DNA from: Bryobacterales bacterium
Lineage (GTDB): Bacteria; Acidobacteriota; Terriglobia; Bryobacterales; UBA6623
Assembly (NCBI GenBank): GCA_028819235.1
Contig: JAPPMC010000069.1
Span: 1 to 56,221, forward strand
Direction of reading: 5' to 3'
DNA: 56,221 nucleotides
Under the pieces are notes generated by a model. That model was not told where the DNA came from. It was given only the letters and a program-made list of their open reading frames with translations, and made no database searches. Position numbers and translations under genes: made by a program. Each line of letters starts with the position of its first letter. Position 1 is the first letter of the stretch. This document shows, piece by piece, positions 25,998 through 34,594 of this stretch.

Positions 25998-26776
25998 TCC
26001 GCCTCCCGGCCTCGCAGGCCCTTCATGTACGCCAACAGGTCCAGCTGCTCGTCCGCCGTGAGGCTCTCACCATACCCGGAAGGCATCAGGGACGTGTATT
26101 CCCGTTCGAGGGAGCGAACCTCCTCGCGAAGGAATGAGTGCAGCTTTCCGGTCGAGTCCCGCAGTTGAGCCGAGAAGTCGTCGAATGCCACTCCGATGCC
26201 GGTGGTCGTGCGACCGTCACGGTGTACGGCTCTCACGACAAAATAGCCGGGCGGCAGGTCGTCGTCCGGGTCCAAGAGCGATGCACGGAGATGCTCTACA
26301 CTGCGCGATCGCCCTATGCGCGTCAGGTCGGGACCATATGCGCCACCCTTTCTGCCAACCCTGTGGCAGGCTCCGCAGCCTCCCTTGGACCAGAAGATCT
26401 GCTCCCCGACCTGCGCATCACCCTGGACGTCCTCTTCGGGCGCCGGCTCAAACGTGCGCAGGTAGGACACGATCCTCCAAATGTTCTCCTCCGTGCTGCG
26501 GGCCCCATAGGCCGGCATCTCTGTTCCTGGCACGCCCCTCTCGATGATCCGGTAAATGTCAAGGTCCGTGTCCCCTGCCTCGAACTTGCCGCGGTTGAGC
26601 GCAGGGCCCCGGCCCCCACCTGCGTGGATTCCGTGACAGGCCGAGCAGCGCAGCCTGTACGCCGCCCGGCCCGCACCGATGGACTCCTTGTCGCCGTTGA
26701 AGGGGCTGCTCTGCAGCTGCTGAGCCGCGGCACAGACCGAGAAGGCCGATGCGAGCGCCAAAATACGAGCGGTCAC
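25994..26776 (-). CDS. Periplasmic dihaem cytochrome c, partner of the PQQ dehydrogenase
   Basis: 260 residues with a signal peptide (LALASAFSVCAAAQ). Two cytochrome c domains each carry CxxCH: CSACH (44-48) and CGACH (134-138). Candidate sixth ligands are Met in GTEMPAYG and a later Met. The C-terminal region after the second haem (PPGYFVVRAVHRDGRTTTG and YTSLMPSGYG) resembles the haem-binding segment of large Planctomycete-type dehydrogenase proteins. It lies upstream of and overlaps the PQQ enzyme gene, so it probably receives electrons from it. Confidence 0.88.
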   Translation of the reverse strand: MTARILALASAFSVCAAAQQLQSSPFNGDKESIGAGRAAYRLRCSACHGIHAGGGRGPALNRGKFEAGDTDLDIYRIIERGVPGTEMPAYGARSTEENIWRIVSYLRTFEPAPEEDVQGDAQVGEQIFWSKGGCGACHRVGRKGGAYGPDLTRIGRSRSVEHLRASLLDPDDDLPPGYFVVRAVHRDGRTTTGIGVAFDDFSAQLRDSTGKLHSFLREEVRSLEREYTSLMPSGYGESLTADEQLDLLAYMKGLRGREAE

Positions 26777-26867
26777 GTTACGCAGGTTAGGCGTTCTCGG
26801 CCACTCAGGTCAACCCCTCCGGCCCGCGGAGCCTCACGATTCGCCAGCGGCATAGAATGTGGGCACG

Positions 26868-29672
26868 ATGATCACGCCATGCCTCAGAGCTGCGTCGGTC
26901 TTGGCATCCTTCGCCGCAGCTGCCGCCGGCCTAGCCCAAGACATCCCCGTGCGAGCGGTCAACATCGAGTTTGGTGTCAAGGACCACGAGCCAACTGTTT
27001 GGGACGGCTCGCTGGTGATGGACAAGGGCGAGGTCGTATCCCTGCGCGGCTATCGATTCAAGGAGGGAGAGGCAATCGGCCCAGGGAATTCATGGGTCGC
27101 GCGGACCGACCCTTGGCCGAGGCCGACGGGAGGCATGCACCCCCACGAACTGCCGTTTCCGCACGTAATGCGCGTCCAGAACGTAGGCGTGACGCTCCAC
27201 TACCGAGCACCGGACGACGCCACTGTCTCGGTCAAGACGGCAAACGGGGACTTCTCGTTCAAGCTGCGGGACTTACCGGCCTCGGATCCGATGCACATCC
27301 TGTCAACGAGGGTCGAACTGCGCCGGGTCCCAATCGTGGAGTCAATCAGCACTGACGAATACGAGGACGACTACCCGGTGATGGCCCTGTCGCCGGGGGG
27401 ATCGCTAGCGGTGTCCTGGATTGGCTACCGAAATGAGACCGACCAAGTCTTCGTTCGGGAGAGAGAGCGAGACAAGTGGGGCACGATCACGCCTGTGGAC
27501 GGCGCTACAGGAGACCTGCAGGGGCTCGCGGCCGCCCATGACGGCCAGGGCTCGCTGCACCTAGTCTGGTCCCGGAGAACCGGCGAGGCCTGGGAACTGC
27601 TCCACGCGGTGCGCTCGGACACGGCGTGGAGCGCGCCGCGGTCGGTGCCGGCCGACGTCGGCAACAACCTCTTCCCGGTGCTCGCGGCCGACCGATTCGG
27701 CCGACTGCACCTCGTGTGGCAGTCTGCCCGGATGGGGTTCTCCGGCATCCATTACAGTTCGTTCGACGGCTCCGAGTGGTCAACCGAGCTCCCTCTGACT
27801 GACCCCTCTGCGGGTGCCAACGAGTGGTATCCGGACGTAGCCACAGACACCAACGGTACGGCCTGGGTCGTGTGGGACAGCTATCAGGGAGGCAGCTACA
27901 ACATCCGCATGCGCCCGGTCACGGCCGGGCGGGCCGGATCTCTGGTCAAGGTCACCGACTCGCCACGCTACCACGGCACGCCGAGCATCGCCGTGGATCT
28001 TGAGGACCGCGTCTGGATCTCTTACGACGAGTCCGAGGAGAACTGGGGCAAGGACACGGGATTCCTGCTGCGCGGCGGTGCGGGCATTTACCAGTCGCGC
28101 ACCAACCGGGTGGTCGTGTGGGACGGCAAGGAATGGCTGGCTCCTCTCGACGATCTAAACCGGCGCTTCCGCCCGAGCGTGCGCCGATACGTCCAAACGC
28201 CCAAGCTGGTTCCGGACAGCATTGGCCGCATGTGGATGCTGGTCAGGCCCAGAGTGCGATCCACTAAGCCGGAGTCTCTGTGGGCCGCAGGGGGCAAGTG
28301 GGAAGTCATGGCCACCTACTACTCCGGCGACCGGTGGGCCGAGCCGGTCCCGTTACCGGACAGCATCGGCCGCAACGAGGGGCCAGTGGACGCCGTTGCG
28401 GGGAGCAACGGTAAGATCTACGCCTCTTGGACCACTGACCAGAGACTCTGGGGCGGTCCGGACTTTGGGCACTATCCCCGCGACAACCAGATCGGGTTCG
28501 CCGAACTCTCGGACCAGTTCCGTGACGAGAACTTCCGGCGGCCAGTACTGGCGCCGCGCGGGACCGAGGCGCCCGCAATGCTTCCCTCCGAGCCCCACGA
28601 GGCGCAGCAAGTCGCCGCGATCCGTAACTACACAATCCGCACCGCTGGCAGGCGTTACAAGATCTACCGGGGCGACATGCACCGGCACACCGACATCTCG
28701 CTCGACGGAACGGGCGACGGATCGCTCTACGACTCTTTCCGCTACATGATGGACGCCGCCGCCATGGATTTCTACGTGGTGACGGACCACAAGGGCGGCA
28801 ACGACACCGAGTACGACTGGTGGCGCACGGAGAAGGCAGAGGACATGTTCCATGTTCCCGGCCGCTTCGTGACGCTCTTCGGGTACGAGCGGAGCCTCCC
28901 GTACCCGAACGGTCACCGCAACATCATCCTGCCGACGCGCGGCCACCGTCCGATCCGCATAACGCGCGAGGAGCGCGACTCCAGCACGGGGCCCTTCCTG
29001 TACGAGGCTCTCCGTGCACAAGGTGGGATCGCCACGTCGCACACTCCGCACACCTCCATGGGCACGGATTGGCGGGACAATGATCCGGACTTGGAGCCGA
29101 TCGTGGAGATCTTCCAAGGCGCCCGGACATCCGCCGAGCACGAGGCCGCCCCGCTCGCGTCCTCGGCCGCCCGGTCAGACCTGTGGGCTGGCAGCTACCG
29201 CCCCAAGGGCTTTGTCTGGCTGGCGTGGGAAAAGGGCTACAAGCTGGGCGTGCAGGCGAGTTCGGACCACGTCTCCACACACAGCTCGTACGCGATGGTG
29301 ATCACCGACGACTTTAGCCGTCAGGGCCTAGTGGATGCCATGCGCCAGCGCCACACCTATGCGGCCACCAGCAACATAATCCTGGACTTCCGAATGGTCG
29401 CAGGGGACGGAGAGTGGCTCCAAGGCGACGAATTCGCGACATCTGACCGTGCCATCGTCAAGGCCGTGATACGCGGAACGAACAACATCAAAGAAGTCGC
29501 CGTCGTGCGCGACAACACCTATGTCGCCACCGAGGCCGGCGATGGGCCGCAGATGGAGTTTGAGTTCGCGGAGATGGACCTGCCACCCGGCGAGCACTAC
29601 TACTACGTGCGCATGGAGCAGGAGGATGGCCACGTCGCCTGGTCGAGCCCGATCTGGGTGACAAAGCGGTAG
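26868..29672 (+). CDS. Exported beta-propeller / PHP-type DUF3604 protein
   Basis: 934 residues from the ATG at 26868 (a GTG nine bases upstream is open). After a signal peptide (VLASFAAAAAGLAQ), residues ~150-560 contain repeated WxxxxGxxYNI/HLVW-type blades typical of BNR/beta-propeller folds. From about 600 a DUF3604 domain of the PHP hydrolase type follows: RGDMHRHTD (601-609), YVVTDHKGG, LFGYE, TSHTPHTSM and VQASSDHVS, which provide the His/Asp metal ligands. The function of exported DUF3604 proteins is not established; phosphoesterase-like activity is inferred. It is divergent from the PQQ/cytochrome pair and followed by three hairpins. Confidence 0.83.
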   Translation: MITPCLRAASVLASFAAAAAGLAQDIPVRAVNIEFGVKDHEPTVWDGSLVMDKGEVVSLRGYRFKEGEAIGPGNSWVARTDPWPRPTGGMHPHELPFPHVMRVQNVGVTLHYRAPDDATVSVKTANGDFSFKLRDLPASDPMHILSTRVELRRVPIVESISTDEYEDDYPVMALSPGGSLAVSWIGYRNETDQVFVRERERDKWGTITPVDGATGDLQGLAAAHDGQGSLHLVWSRRTGEAWELLHAVRSDTAWSAPRSVPADVGNNLFPVLAADRFGRLHLVWQSARMGFSGIHYSSFDGSEWSTELPLTDPSAGANEWYPDVATDTNGTAWVVWDSYQGGSYNIRMRPVTAGRAGSLVKVTDSPRYHGTPSIAVDLEDRVWISYDESEENWGKDTGFLLRGGAGIYQSRTNRVVVWDGKEWLAPLDDLNRRFRPSVRRYVQTPKLVPDSIGRMWMLVRPRVRSTKPESLWAAGGKWEVMATYYSGDRWAEPVPLPDSIGRNEGPVDAVAGSNGKIYASWTTDQRLWGGPDFGHYPRDNQIGFAELSDQFRDENFRRPVLAPRGTEAPAMLPSEPHEAQQVAAIRNYTIRTAGRRYKIYRGDMHRHTDISLDGTGDGSLYDSFRYMMDAAAMDFYVVTDHKGGNDTEYDWWRTEKAEDMFHVPGRFVTLFGYERSLPYPNGHRNIILPTRGHRPIRITREERDSSTGPFLYEALRAQGGIATSHTPHTSMGTDWRDNDPDLEPIVEIFQGARTSAEHEAAPLASSAARSDLWAGSYRPKGFVWLAWEKGYKLGVQASSDHVSTHSSYAMVITDDFSRQGLVDAMRQRHTYAATSNIILDFRMVAGDGEWLQGDEFATSDRAIVKAVIRGTNNIKEVAVVRDNTYVATEAGDGPQMEFEFAEMDLPPGEHYYYVRMEQEDGHVAWSSPIWVTKR

Positions 29673-29704
29673 TAGGAAGGGGCCGGCGGCGGGGGCGTCC
29701 AGAC

Positions 29705-29721
29705 GCGCGCCCTCGGCGCGC
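29705..29721. terminator. GC hairpin, first of three after DUF3604
   Basis: GCGCGC / GCGCGC around CCTCG, in the gap between the DUF3604 gene (+) and glnA (-). Confidence 0.35.
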
Positions 29722-29808
29722 GCCGCATGGTCTCTGTCATGTCCGCCGCGCCGGGTGCGGCCCCGCGTGACACGTTGTGGCCCGCCGCACGGGCCCAAAG
29801 CACGGACA

Positions 29809-29837
29809 GGGCGGGAACTGCCAGGCAGATCCCGCCC
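29809..29837. terminator. GC hairpin, second of three
   Basis: GGGCGGGA pairs with TCCCGCCC across a 13-base loop. Confidence 0.4.
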
Positions 29838-29848
29838 CGAGGTCGGCA

Positions 29849-29875
29849 GGCCCGTCCGAATTGACCGGACGGACC
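29849..29875. terminator. GC hairpin, third of three, adjacent to the glnA stop
   Basis: GGCCCGTCCG pairs with CGGACGGACC with one mismatch around AATTGAC. It lies 26 bases beyond the glnA stop and could terminate glnA transcription; no T-tract. Confidence 0.5.
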
Positions 29876-29900
29876 CGGGTTCCGGCAAGTGGCCGGTCGG

Positions 29901-31322
29901 TTAGATGTCGTAGTACAGAGAGAACTCGTACGGATGTGGACGCTGGCGAACCTCGTCGACCTCCGCTGAGCGCTTGTAGTCGATATAGCTGCTGATCAGC
30001 TCTTCCGTGAACACGTCATTCTGCGTCAGGAAGTCGTGGTCGCGCTCAAGCGCCTGCAGGGCCCCCGCCAGATTCTCCGGAAGCGCGGGCACGTTGCTGA
30101 GCTCCTCCGGCGACAGGTCGTAGATGTCCTTGTCGAGGGCCTCGCCCGGATCGATCCGGTTCTGGATTCCGTCAAGACCGGCCATCAGGCTAGCGGAGAA
30201 TGCCAGATAGGGGTTGCAGGACGGGTCGGGATAGCGCAGTTCGACGCGCTTGCTCTTCGGGTTGGCAGAGTACATCGGGATGCGGCAGGCAGCCGAGCGG
30301 TTCCGGCGCGAGTACGCCAGGCTCACAGGCGCCTCGAATCCGGGAACGAGCCTCTTGTAGCTGTTGGTCGTGGGCGCGACGATGGCCGCCAGCGCTGGCG
30401 AGTGCTTGAGGAGTCCGCCGATGTAGTGCAGGGCCGTCTCGCTGAGGCCCGCATATCCGTCTCCCGCGAAGGTTGGCTCGCCGTCCTTCCAGATCGACTG
30501 GTGCGTGTGCATTCCTGAACCGTTGTCGTTCCACAGCGGCTTCGGCATGAAGGTGGCCGTCTTGCCGTTCTGGTACGCAACCTGGCGGACGATGTATTTG
30601 TACAGCATCATGTTGTCCGCCGACAGAACCAATGTGTCGAAGCGCTGGTCGATCTCGGCCTGCCCACCGGTGGCGACCTCATGGTGGTGGCACTCCACCT
30701 GAATGCCGCAATCCATCATTACCTGGGACATCTCGGTGCGGATGTCCTGGAGGTGATCCGTTGGAGGGACCGGGAAGTAGCCTTCCTTGTAGCGGGGCCG
30801 GTAGCCCAAGTTATTCTCGGTGCGGCCGGAGTTCCAGCGGCCTTCCTCGGAGTCGAGCTTATAGAAGCCAAAGTTGTAGGAAGAGTCGTAGCTGACGTTG
30901 TCGAACACGAAGAACTCGGCCTCGGCGCCAAAGTAGGCGACGTCACCAGCACCGGTGTACTGCAAGAACTTCTCCGCCTTCTGCGCGATCCAGCGCGGGT
31001 CGCGCTCGTAGTGCTGGCGCGTGATCGGATCGAGAATCGTGCAGACGATGCACAGCGTCGGGACCTCGAAGAACGGGTCGATGAACGCGGTGTTCGGATC
31101 GGGGACGATCAGCATGTCAGACTCGCTGATCGCCTGCCAACCACGGATCGACGATCCGTCGAAGCCGAATCCATCCTCGAAACTCTCCTCGGTGAGTTCG
31201 CTGATCGGATACGAGACGTGCTGCCAGATTCCCGGAAGGTCCGCGAATCGCAGGTCGAGGAACTTGACGTCGTTTTCTCTTGCATACGCCATGACCTCGG
31301 ATGGTGTTCTACGTACAGCCAT
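29901..31322 (-). CDS. glnA: Glutamine synthetase type I
   Basis: 473 residues, normal for GSI. It makes glutamine from glutamate, ammonia and ATP in the cytoplasm as a dodecamer. Visible motifs: DGSSIRGW near the N-terminus, [27 protein letters not shown] (ATP and substrate binding), and NRSAACRIP. Tyr401 in [10 protein letters not shown] occupies the adenylylation-loop position, so GlnE-type control is plausible. ATG at 31322 is preceded by a full AGGAGGA ribosome binding site. The gene is transcribed alone. Confidence 0.97.
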   Translation of the reverse strand: MAVRRTPSEVMAYARENDVKFLDLRFADLPGIWQHVSYPISELTEESFEDGFGFDGSSIRGWQAISESDMLIVPDPNTAFIDPFFEVPTLCIVCTILDPITRQHYERDPRWIAQKAEKFLQYTGAGDVAYFGAEAEFFVFDNVSYDSSYNFGFYKLDSEEGRWNSGRTENNLGYRPRYKEGYFPVPPTDHLQDIRTEMSQVMMDCGIQVECHHHEVATGGQAEIDQRFDTLVLSADNMMLYKYIVRQVAYQNGKTATFMPKPLWNDNGSGMHTHQSIWKDGEPTFAGDGYAGLSETALHYIGGLLKHSPALAAIVAPTTNSYKRLVPGFEAPVSLAYSRRNRSAACRIPMYSANPKSKRVELRYPDPSCNPYLAFSASLMAGLDGIQNRIDPGEALDKDIYDLSPEELSNVPALPENLAGALQALERDHDFLTQNDVFTEELISSYIDYKRSAEVDEVRQRPHPYEFSLYYDI

Positions 31323-31611
31323 TGGCTCCTCCTAGTTGCCGCTGTGGGGGGGTGGACAGAATTGTGACGTGTGCGCTCGGCACAGCGCCTTGACTTGTAA
31401 CCGTTGATGCTATCACAGCCCCGGACGCGTGGATCTGGTGCTCACGCCCATAAGAAATTTCTATCGGCCCCTCGGCCCGCGAGGCAATGCTCTGGCCCAA
31501 TGCCTGACCAAGGGCCTTTCTGCGTCCGGAACGGCAAGGCCGCAATCGCCCAGCATCGAGTTTTGGGCGTGGCCAACAGGCGAATCTCTGTAATCGCGAG
31601 AAGTGCCCCGG

Positions 31612-32862
31612 CTACTTCTCGAGGGGGCGGGCATCCGGGTTGTCCGGGCCAAAGTGCTTGAGCATCACCAGATTCTCGTCGGCACTGGCATTGGTGATCC
31701 GGACACCGGCGGCAGCGGCCGAGGCGGTGACGAAGTACTCGTCGGCGGTCAGTTCCCCGAAGCGGATCATGGCCGGTGTGTGGGCATCCCAGACGCCAAC
31801 GTTGCCCCTCCCCTGGGTCAGGATCAGCCCATAGGCCGCTGCATCCCGGATCGTGACGGTGCGACCCGGCAACACCGTCAATTCCTTGGCCGAGTAGTCG
31901 GCCGTTGAGTATGTCACCCACACTTCCCGGTATCCGTCCTCGGCCATCTCCTCCACCGACCGCACCGGCAGCGGCTCGAAGAACCGATTCTTCATGAAAT
32001 ACGGATCGACGTTCTTGCCCCAGTCGAGCATGCCAATGATGTACTCGAAGTCTTGGTGGTGCTCTGGCGGAACGTCCTTGACCAGCAGGTCCCACGGGAC
32101 GGCACGGCCCTCGACCATGGACTGGAACATGCCGAACACGTCGGAATTCACCTGAGGCTCGTAGGTGACGGCCGACCCGGGAGCATGGAGCACTCCCGCC
32201 GGAATCTGCCAGCCTGTGCCCGGCTTCAGCTTGTAAGCCTTCGAGTGGTACAGAATGCCGTTGTCGCCCTCATTCCAGCGCTCCAGGCACCGCCAAACGT
32301 CGTCCTTGGTGGTTCCCGGCTCCAATCCCATAAACGTGTACGCGAAGTTGTTCTCCTTGTAGTTGTACTGGGGCGGAAAGTAGTACGCCTCAGGCTTTCC
32401 CCGACGCCCGACGCGCTTCGCGGCCACCTCGTCCTGGTGCATGTGGTGCGGGATCGGCCCCAGATTGTCGAAGAACTTGCAAAGCACGTTCCAGCCGCCG
32501 TGCTGGCGCATTACCTCCTTGCCGAGAATCTCATCCCCGAGATCCTCGACTGCGCGCTTTAGGAGGATCTTGGCAGGCGAGTCTCCGCCGTTGGGAATGA
32601 CCACGTAGCTCAGGCCCTCGTCGTCGGGCGTCCCGGGGCCATTGTCGGCATTTGTTGTGGACGAGAACCAACGTTCATCGATGCCCCCCCTGTGAGCCCC
32701 CAGCGCGTAGATGTCCCCCGGGTGCAGTTTCAACCTGCCACCCGGCATGAGGAACGATCGCGGCACCCAGCACGGGGCGAGGCGAAGGACACCCTCACCG
32801 GCGGCCAAAGCCGTTCTCAGGAGGTCCGTGGATTGCGACATTTGGCCCATGATATCGAACAT
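31612..32862 (-). CDS. Cupin-fold protein, class I mannose-6-phosphate isomerase-like
   Basis: 416 residues from the ATG at 32862; the frame continues upstream through the tRNA but that is not coding. Two cupin halves are visible: HHMHQDE in the first with an AYYFPPQYNY stretch, and GTGWQIPAGVLHAPGS and FGMFQ-type segments that complete a metal site. The second half ends with RTVTIRDAAAYGLILTQGRG and a short C-terminal tail. Similar proteins are annotated as cupins or phosphomannose-isomerase-like; the substrate is unproven. The gene stands alone, with the tRNA divergent. Confidence 0.75.
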   Translation of the reverse strand: MFDIMGQMSQSTDLLRTALAAGEGVLRLAPCWVPRSFLMPGGRLKLHPGDIYALGAHRGGIDERWFSSTTNADNGPGTPDDEGLSYVVIPNGGDSPAKILLKRAVEDLGDEILGKEVMRQHGGWNVLCKFFDNLGPIPHHMHQDEVAAKRVGRRGKPEAYYFPPQYNYKENNFAYTFMGLEPGTTKDDVWRCLERWNEGDNGILYHSKAYKLKPGTGWQIPAGVLHAPGSAVTYEPQVNSDVFGMFQSMVEGRAVPWDLLVKDVPPEHHQDFEYIIGMLDWGKNVDPYFMKNRFFEPLPVRSVEEMAEDGYREVWVTYSTADYSAKELTVLPGRTVTIRDAAAYGLILTQGRGNVGVWDAHTPAMIRFGELTADEYFVTASAAAAGVRITNASADENLVMLKHFGPDNPDARPLEK

Positions 32863-33007
32863 GCGGGGATTCCCATGACTCGTTCGTCCGGGCTTGGGCC
32901 CGCCCCGACGCGTGCCGTGCGGATCGGCTAGGATGAGTTCTCCGAGGAATCTTGCCCTGGCGGGCGGGTGAGCCGCTCCGCGGCCCCGGCCCTTCGCGGC
33001 GCAGCGG

Positions 33008-33092
33008 GCGAACGTGGCGGAATTGGCAGACGCGCTAGATTTAGGTTCTAGTGGGGCAACCCGTGGGAGTTCGAGTCTCCCCGTTCGCACCA
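33008..33092 (+). tRNA. tRNA-Leu, anticodon UAG
   Basis: 85 bases including an encoded CCA. The acceptor stem GCGAACG pairs with CGTTCGC, and the discriminator is A. The anticodon stem CTAGA/TCTAG closes a TTTAGGT loop with anticodon TAG (reads CUA and possibly other CUN codons). A long variable arm (GGGGCAACCCG region) is typical of tRNA-Leu, and the T-arm contains GTTCGAG. Confidence 0.95.
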
Positions 33093-33153
33093 ATGCGTCG
33101 CGAGGGTCCGTCCTTGTATGTCGGCACGAACGCTGACGGTTCGGAAGCGTTCG

Positions 33154-33573
33154 CTACTCGCCGATCGCATGCAGGGCCACCCTGCGCCGGTGCGGATGCC
33201 TCCTGTGCTCGAACAGGTAGATGCCCTGCCAAACTCCAAGCGCCGGCCGGCCCCTGAGCACCGGGATCGCGAGGTGGGTCTGCGTGAGCGCGGAGCGGAT
33301 GTGGGCCGGCATGTCATCGGGGCCTTCCGACGTGTGGCGGTAGAGCCGCCGGTCTTCAGGCACAAGGCGTGCGAAGAACCGCTCAAGGTCGGTCTGCACA
33401 TCCGGGTCGGCGTTCTCCTGGATGGTGAGCGACGCGGACGTGTGGCGGATGTACACGGTCAGCATCCCCGTCTCGATGGTCAGGCCGGATACCCAACCTA
33501 CGATTTGGCCGGTGATCTCGGTCAGACCCTTCCCGTAAGTGGCGACTGTCAGGTTTCGGACAAACTGTTGCAT
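33154..33573 (-). CDS. yjbQ: YjbQ/UPF0047 family protein
   Basis: 139 residues from the ATG at 33573, the normal length. Family motifs: HTSASLTIQENADPDVQTDLE, PEDRRLYRHTSEGPDDMPAHIRSALT and GVWQGIYLFEHR. The conserved histidines cluster at a possible metal site. YjbQ-type proteins show weak thiamin-phosphate synthase activity in vitro, but their true role is unclear. A longer upstream start is open but lacks similarity. Confidence 0.92.
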   Translation of the reverse strand: MQQFVRNLTVATYGKGLTEITGQIVGWVSGLTIETGMLTVYIRHTSASLTIQENADPDVQTDLERFFARLVPEDRRLYRHTSEGPDDMPAHIRSALTQTHLAIPVLRGRPALGVWQGIYLFEHRRHPHRRRVALHAIGE

Positions 33574-33826
33574 GTCTTGTACTGCGGTTGACTGCTGAAC
33601 GCGCCGGGCCACGAGCGGCCAGCAGTCCCGTCGCGGCTGTCAGCGCCGAGCGGCCACAACGGGCCACGGCGCGCGAGCGATACGATAGCAGGCCGGACAG
33701 GCTTCGGCAGGATTAAGTGCCAGGGACCCTGTGGTCCGACCGGTTCGGGGCGCTCCCGACGACGGTTCGCGAGTGCGCTGCGAACCACTGTCGCGACATC
33801 TCTCTCCGGACTGCCCCGGAATCGGT

Positions 33827-34594
33827 CTACCGGACAGCGCGCGCGCATCGGAAGCCGATGTTTGGGCTTCGCTCCGCAGGGCGGGCGAAGCTGCGGTGCC
33901 CGCAGGTCAGGAACTTGGGTACATCGGACCAGGACCCTCCGCGCAGAACCTTGTACCGGCCCGTGGCCGCACCCGGGGGAGTGCGGGAAGGTGAGCCAGC
34001 GTAGTAGTCCTTCGCGTAGATGTCTGCAGTCCATTCCCACGTGTTTCCCGCCATGTCGCACAGCCCGTATCCGTTGCGCTCAAAGCTGCAAACAGGCACT
34101 GGCCCCTTGACCGAGTCGTAGTGCGCCAAGGTCTTGTCGATCTCGGCGTCCCCCCACGGATACTTGCGGGCCGGAAGGCCGCCACGGCATGCCTTCTCCC
34201 ACTCCGCCTCGGTCGGTAGGCGCATTCCTCGCCATGCGCAATAGTCTCGTGCGTCGTGCCACGTCACGTTCGCGACAGGTTCGTCCAAGCGCTCTCTTGG
34301 TGGCTGCGATCCACGCCAGTAGAAGGGAGGGCCTACTTCCCCGCCGGACCTCTCAACGTACTCGGCGTACTGGCGATTGGTCACCTCGTGAACGTCGATC
34401 TCGAACTCCGGCAGCCAGACCGAATGGACGGGCCGGTCGTCGCGCAACGTGTGGGGAACCCACTCGAGCCCGTCATCCGGCAGAGTGTAGGACCGCCCCA
34501 TCTCGAATGTTCCTTCCGGGATGACCGCCACCGGCCCTGTTTGGGCCGGCAGGCATGCTGCTGTCGCGATGGCTAGGACCGCAGCCCTAGCCAT
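33827..34594 (-). CDS. Exported SUMF1/FGE-sulfatase domain protein
   Basis: 255 residues with a signal peptide (ARAAVLAIATAACLPAQ). The C-type-lectin-like SUMF1 fold is shown by IPEGTFEMGRS, DVHEVTNRQYAEY, PVANVTWHDARDYCAWRG, RLPTEAEWEKACRGG, YPWGD, GNTWEWTADIY, VLRGGSW and NIGFRCAR. True formylglycine-generating enzymes have two catalytic cysteines in the RGGS...CHRSYC region; here only one Cys (TCGHRSF) is seen, so FGE activity is doubtful. It overlaps the DUF1501 gene by eight bases and ends a three-gene operon. Confidence 0.87.
   Translation of the reverse strand: MARAAVLAIATAACLPAQTGPVAVIPEGTFEMGRSYTLPDDGLEWVPHTLRDDRPVHSVWLPEFEIDVHEVTNRQYAEYVERSGGEVGPPFYWRGSQPPRERLDEPVANVTWHDARDYCAWRGMRLPTEAEWEKACRGGLPARKYPWGDAEIDKTLAHYDSVKGPVPVCSFERNGYGLCDMAGNTWEWTADIYAKDYYAGSPSRTPPGAATGRYKVLRGGSWSDVPKFLTCGHRSFARPAERSPNIGFRCARAVR

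Noticed and set aside
33827..34594. True formylglycine-generating enzyme activating the sulfatase at 55607
   Set aside because: The paired catalytic cysteines are missing and the sulfatase is truncated and 21 kb away.
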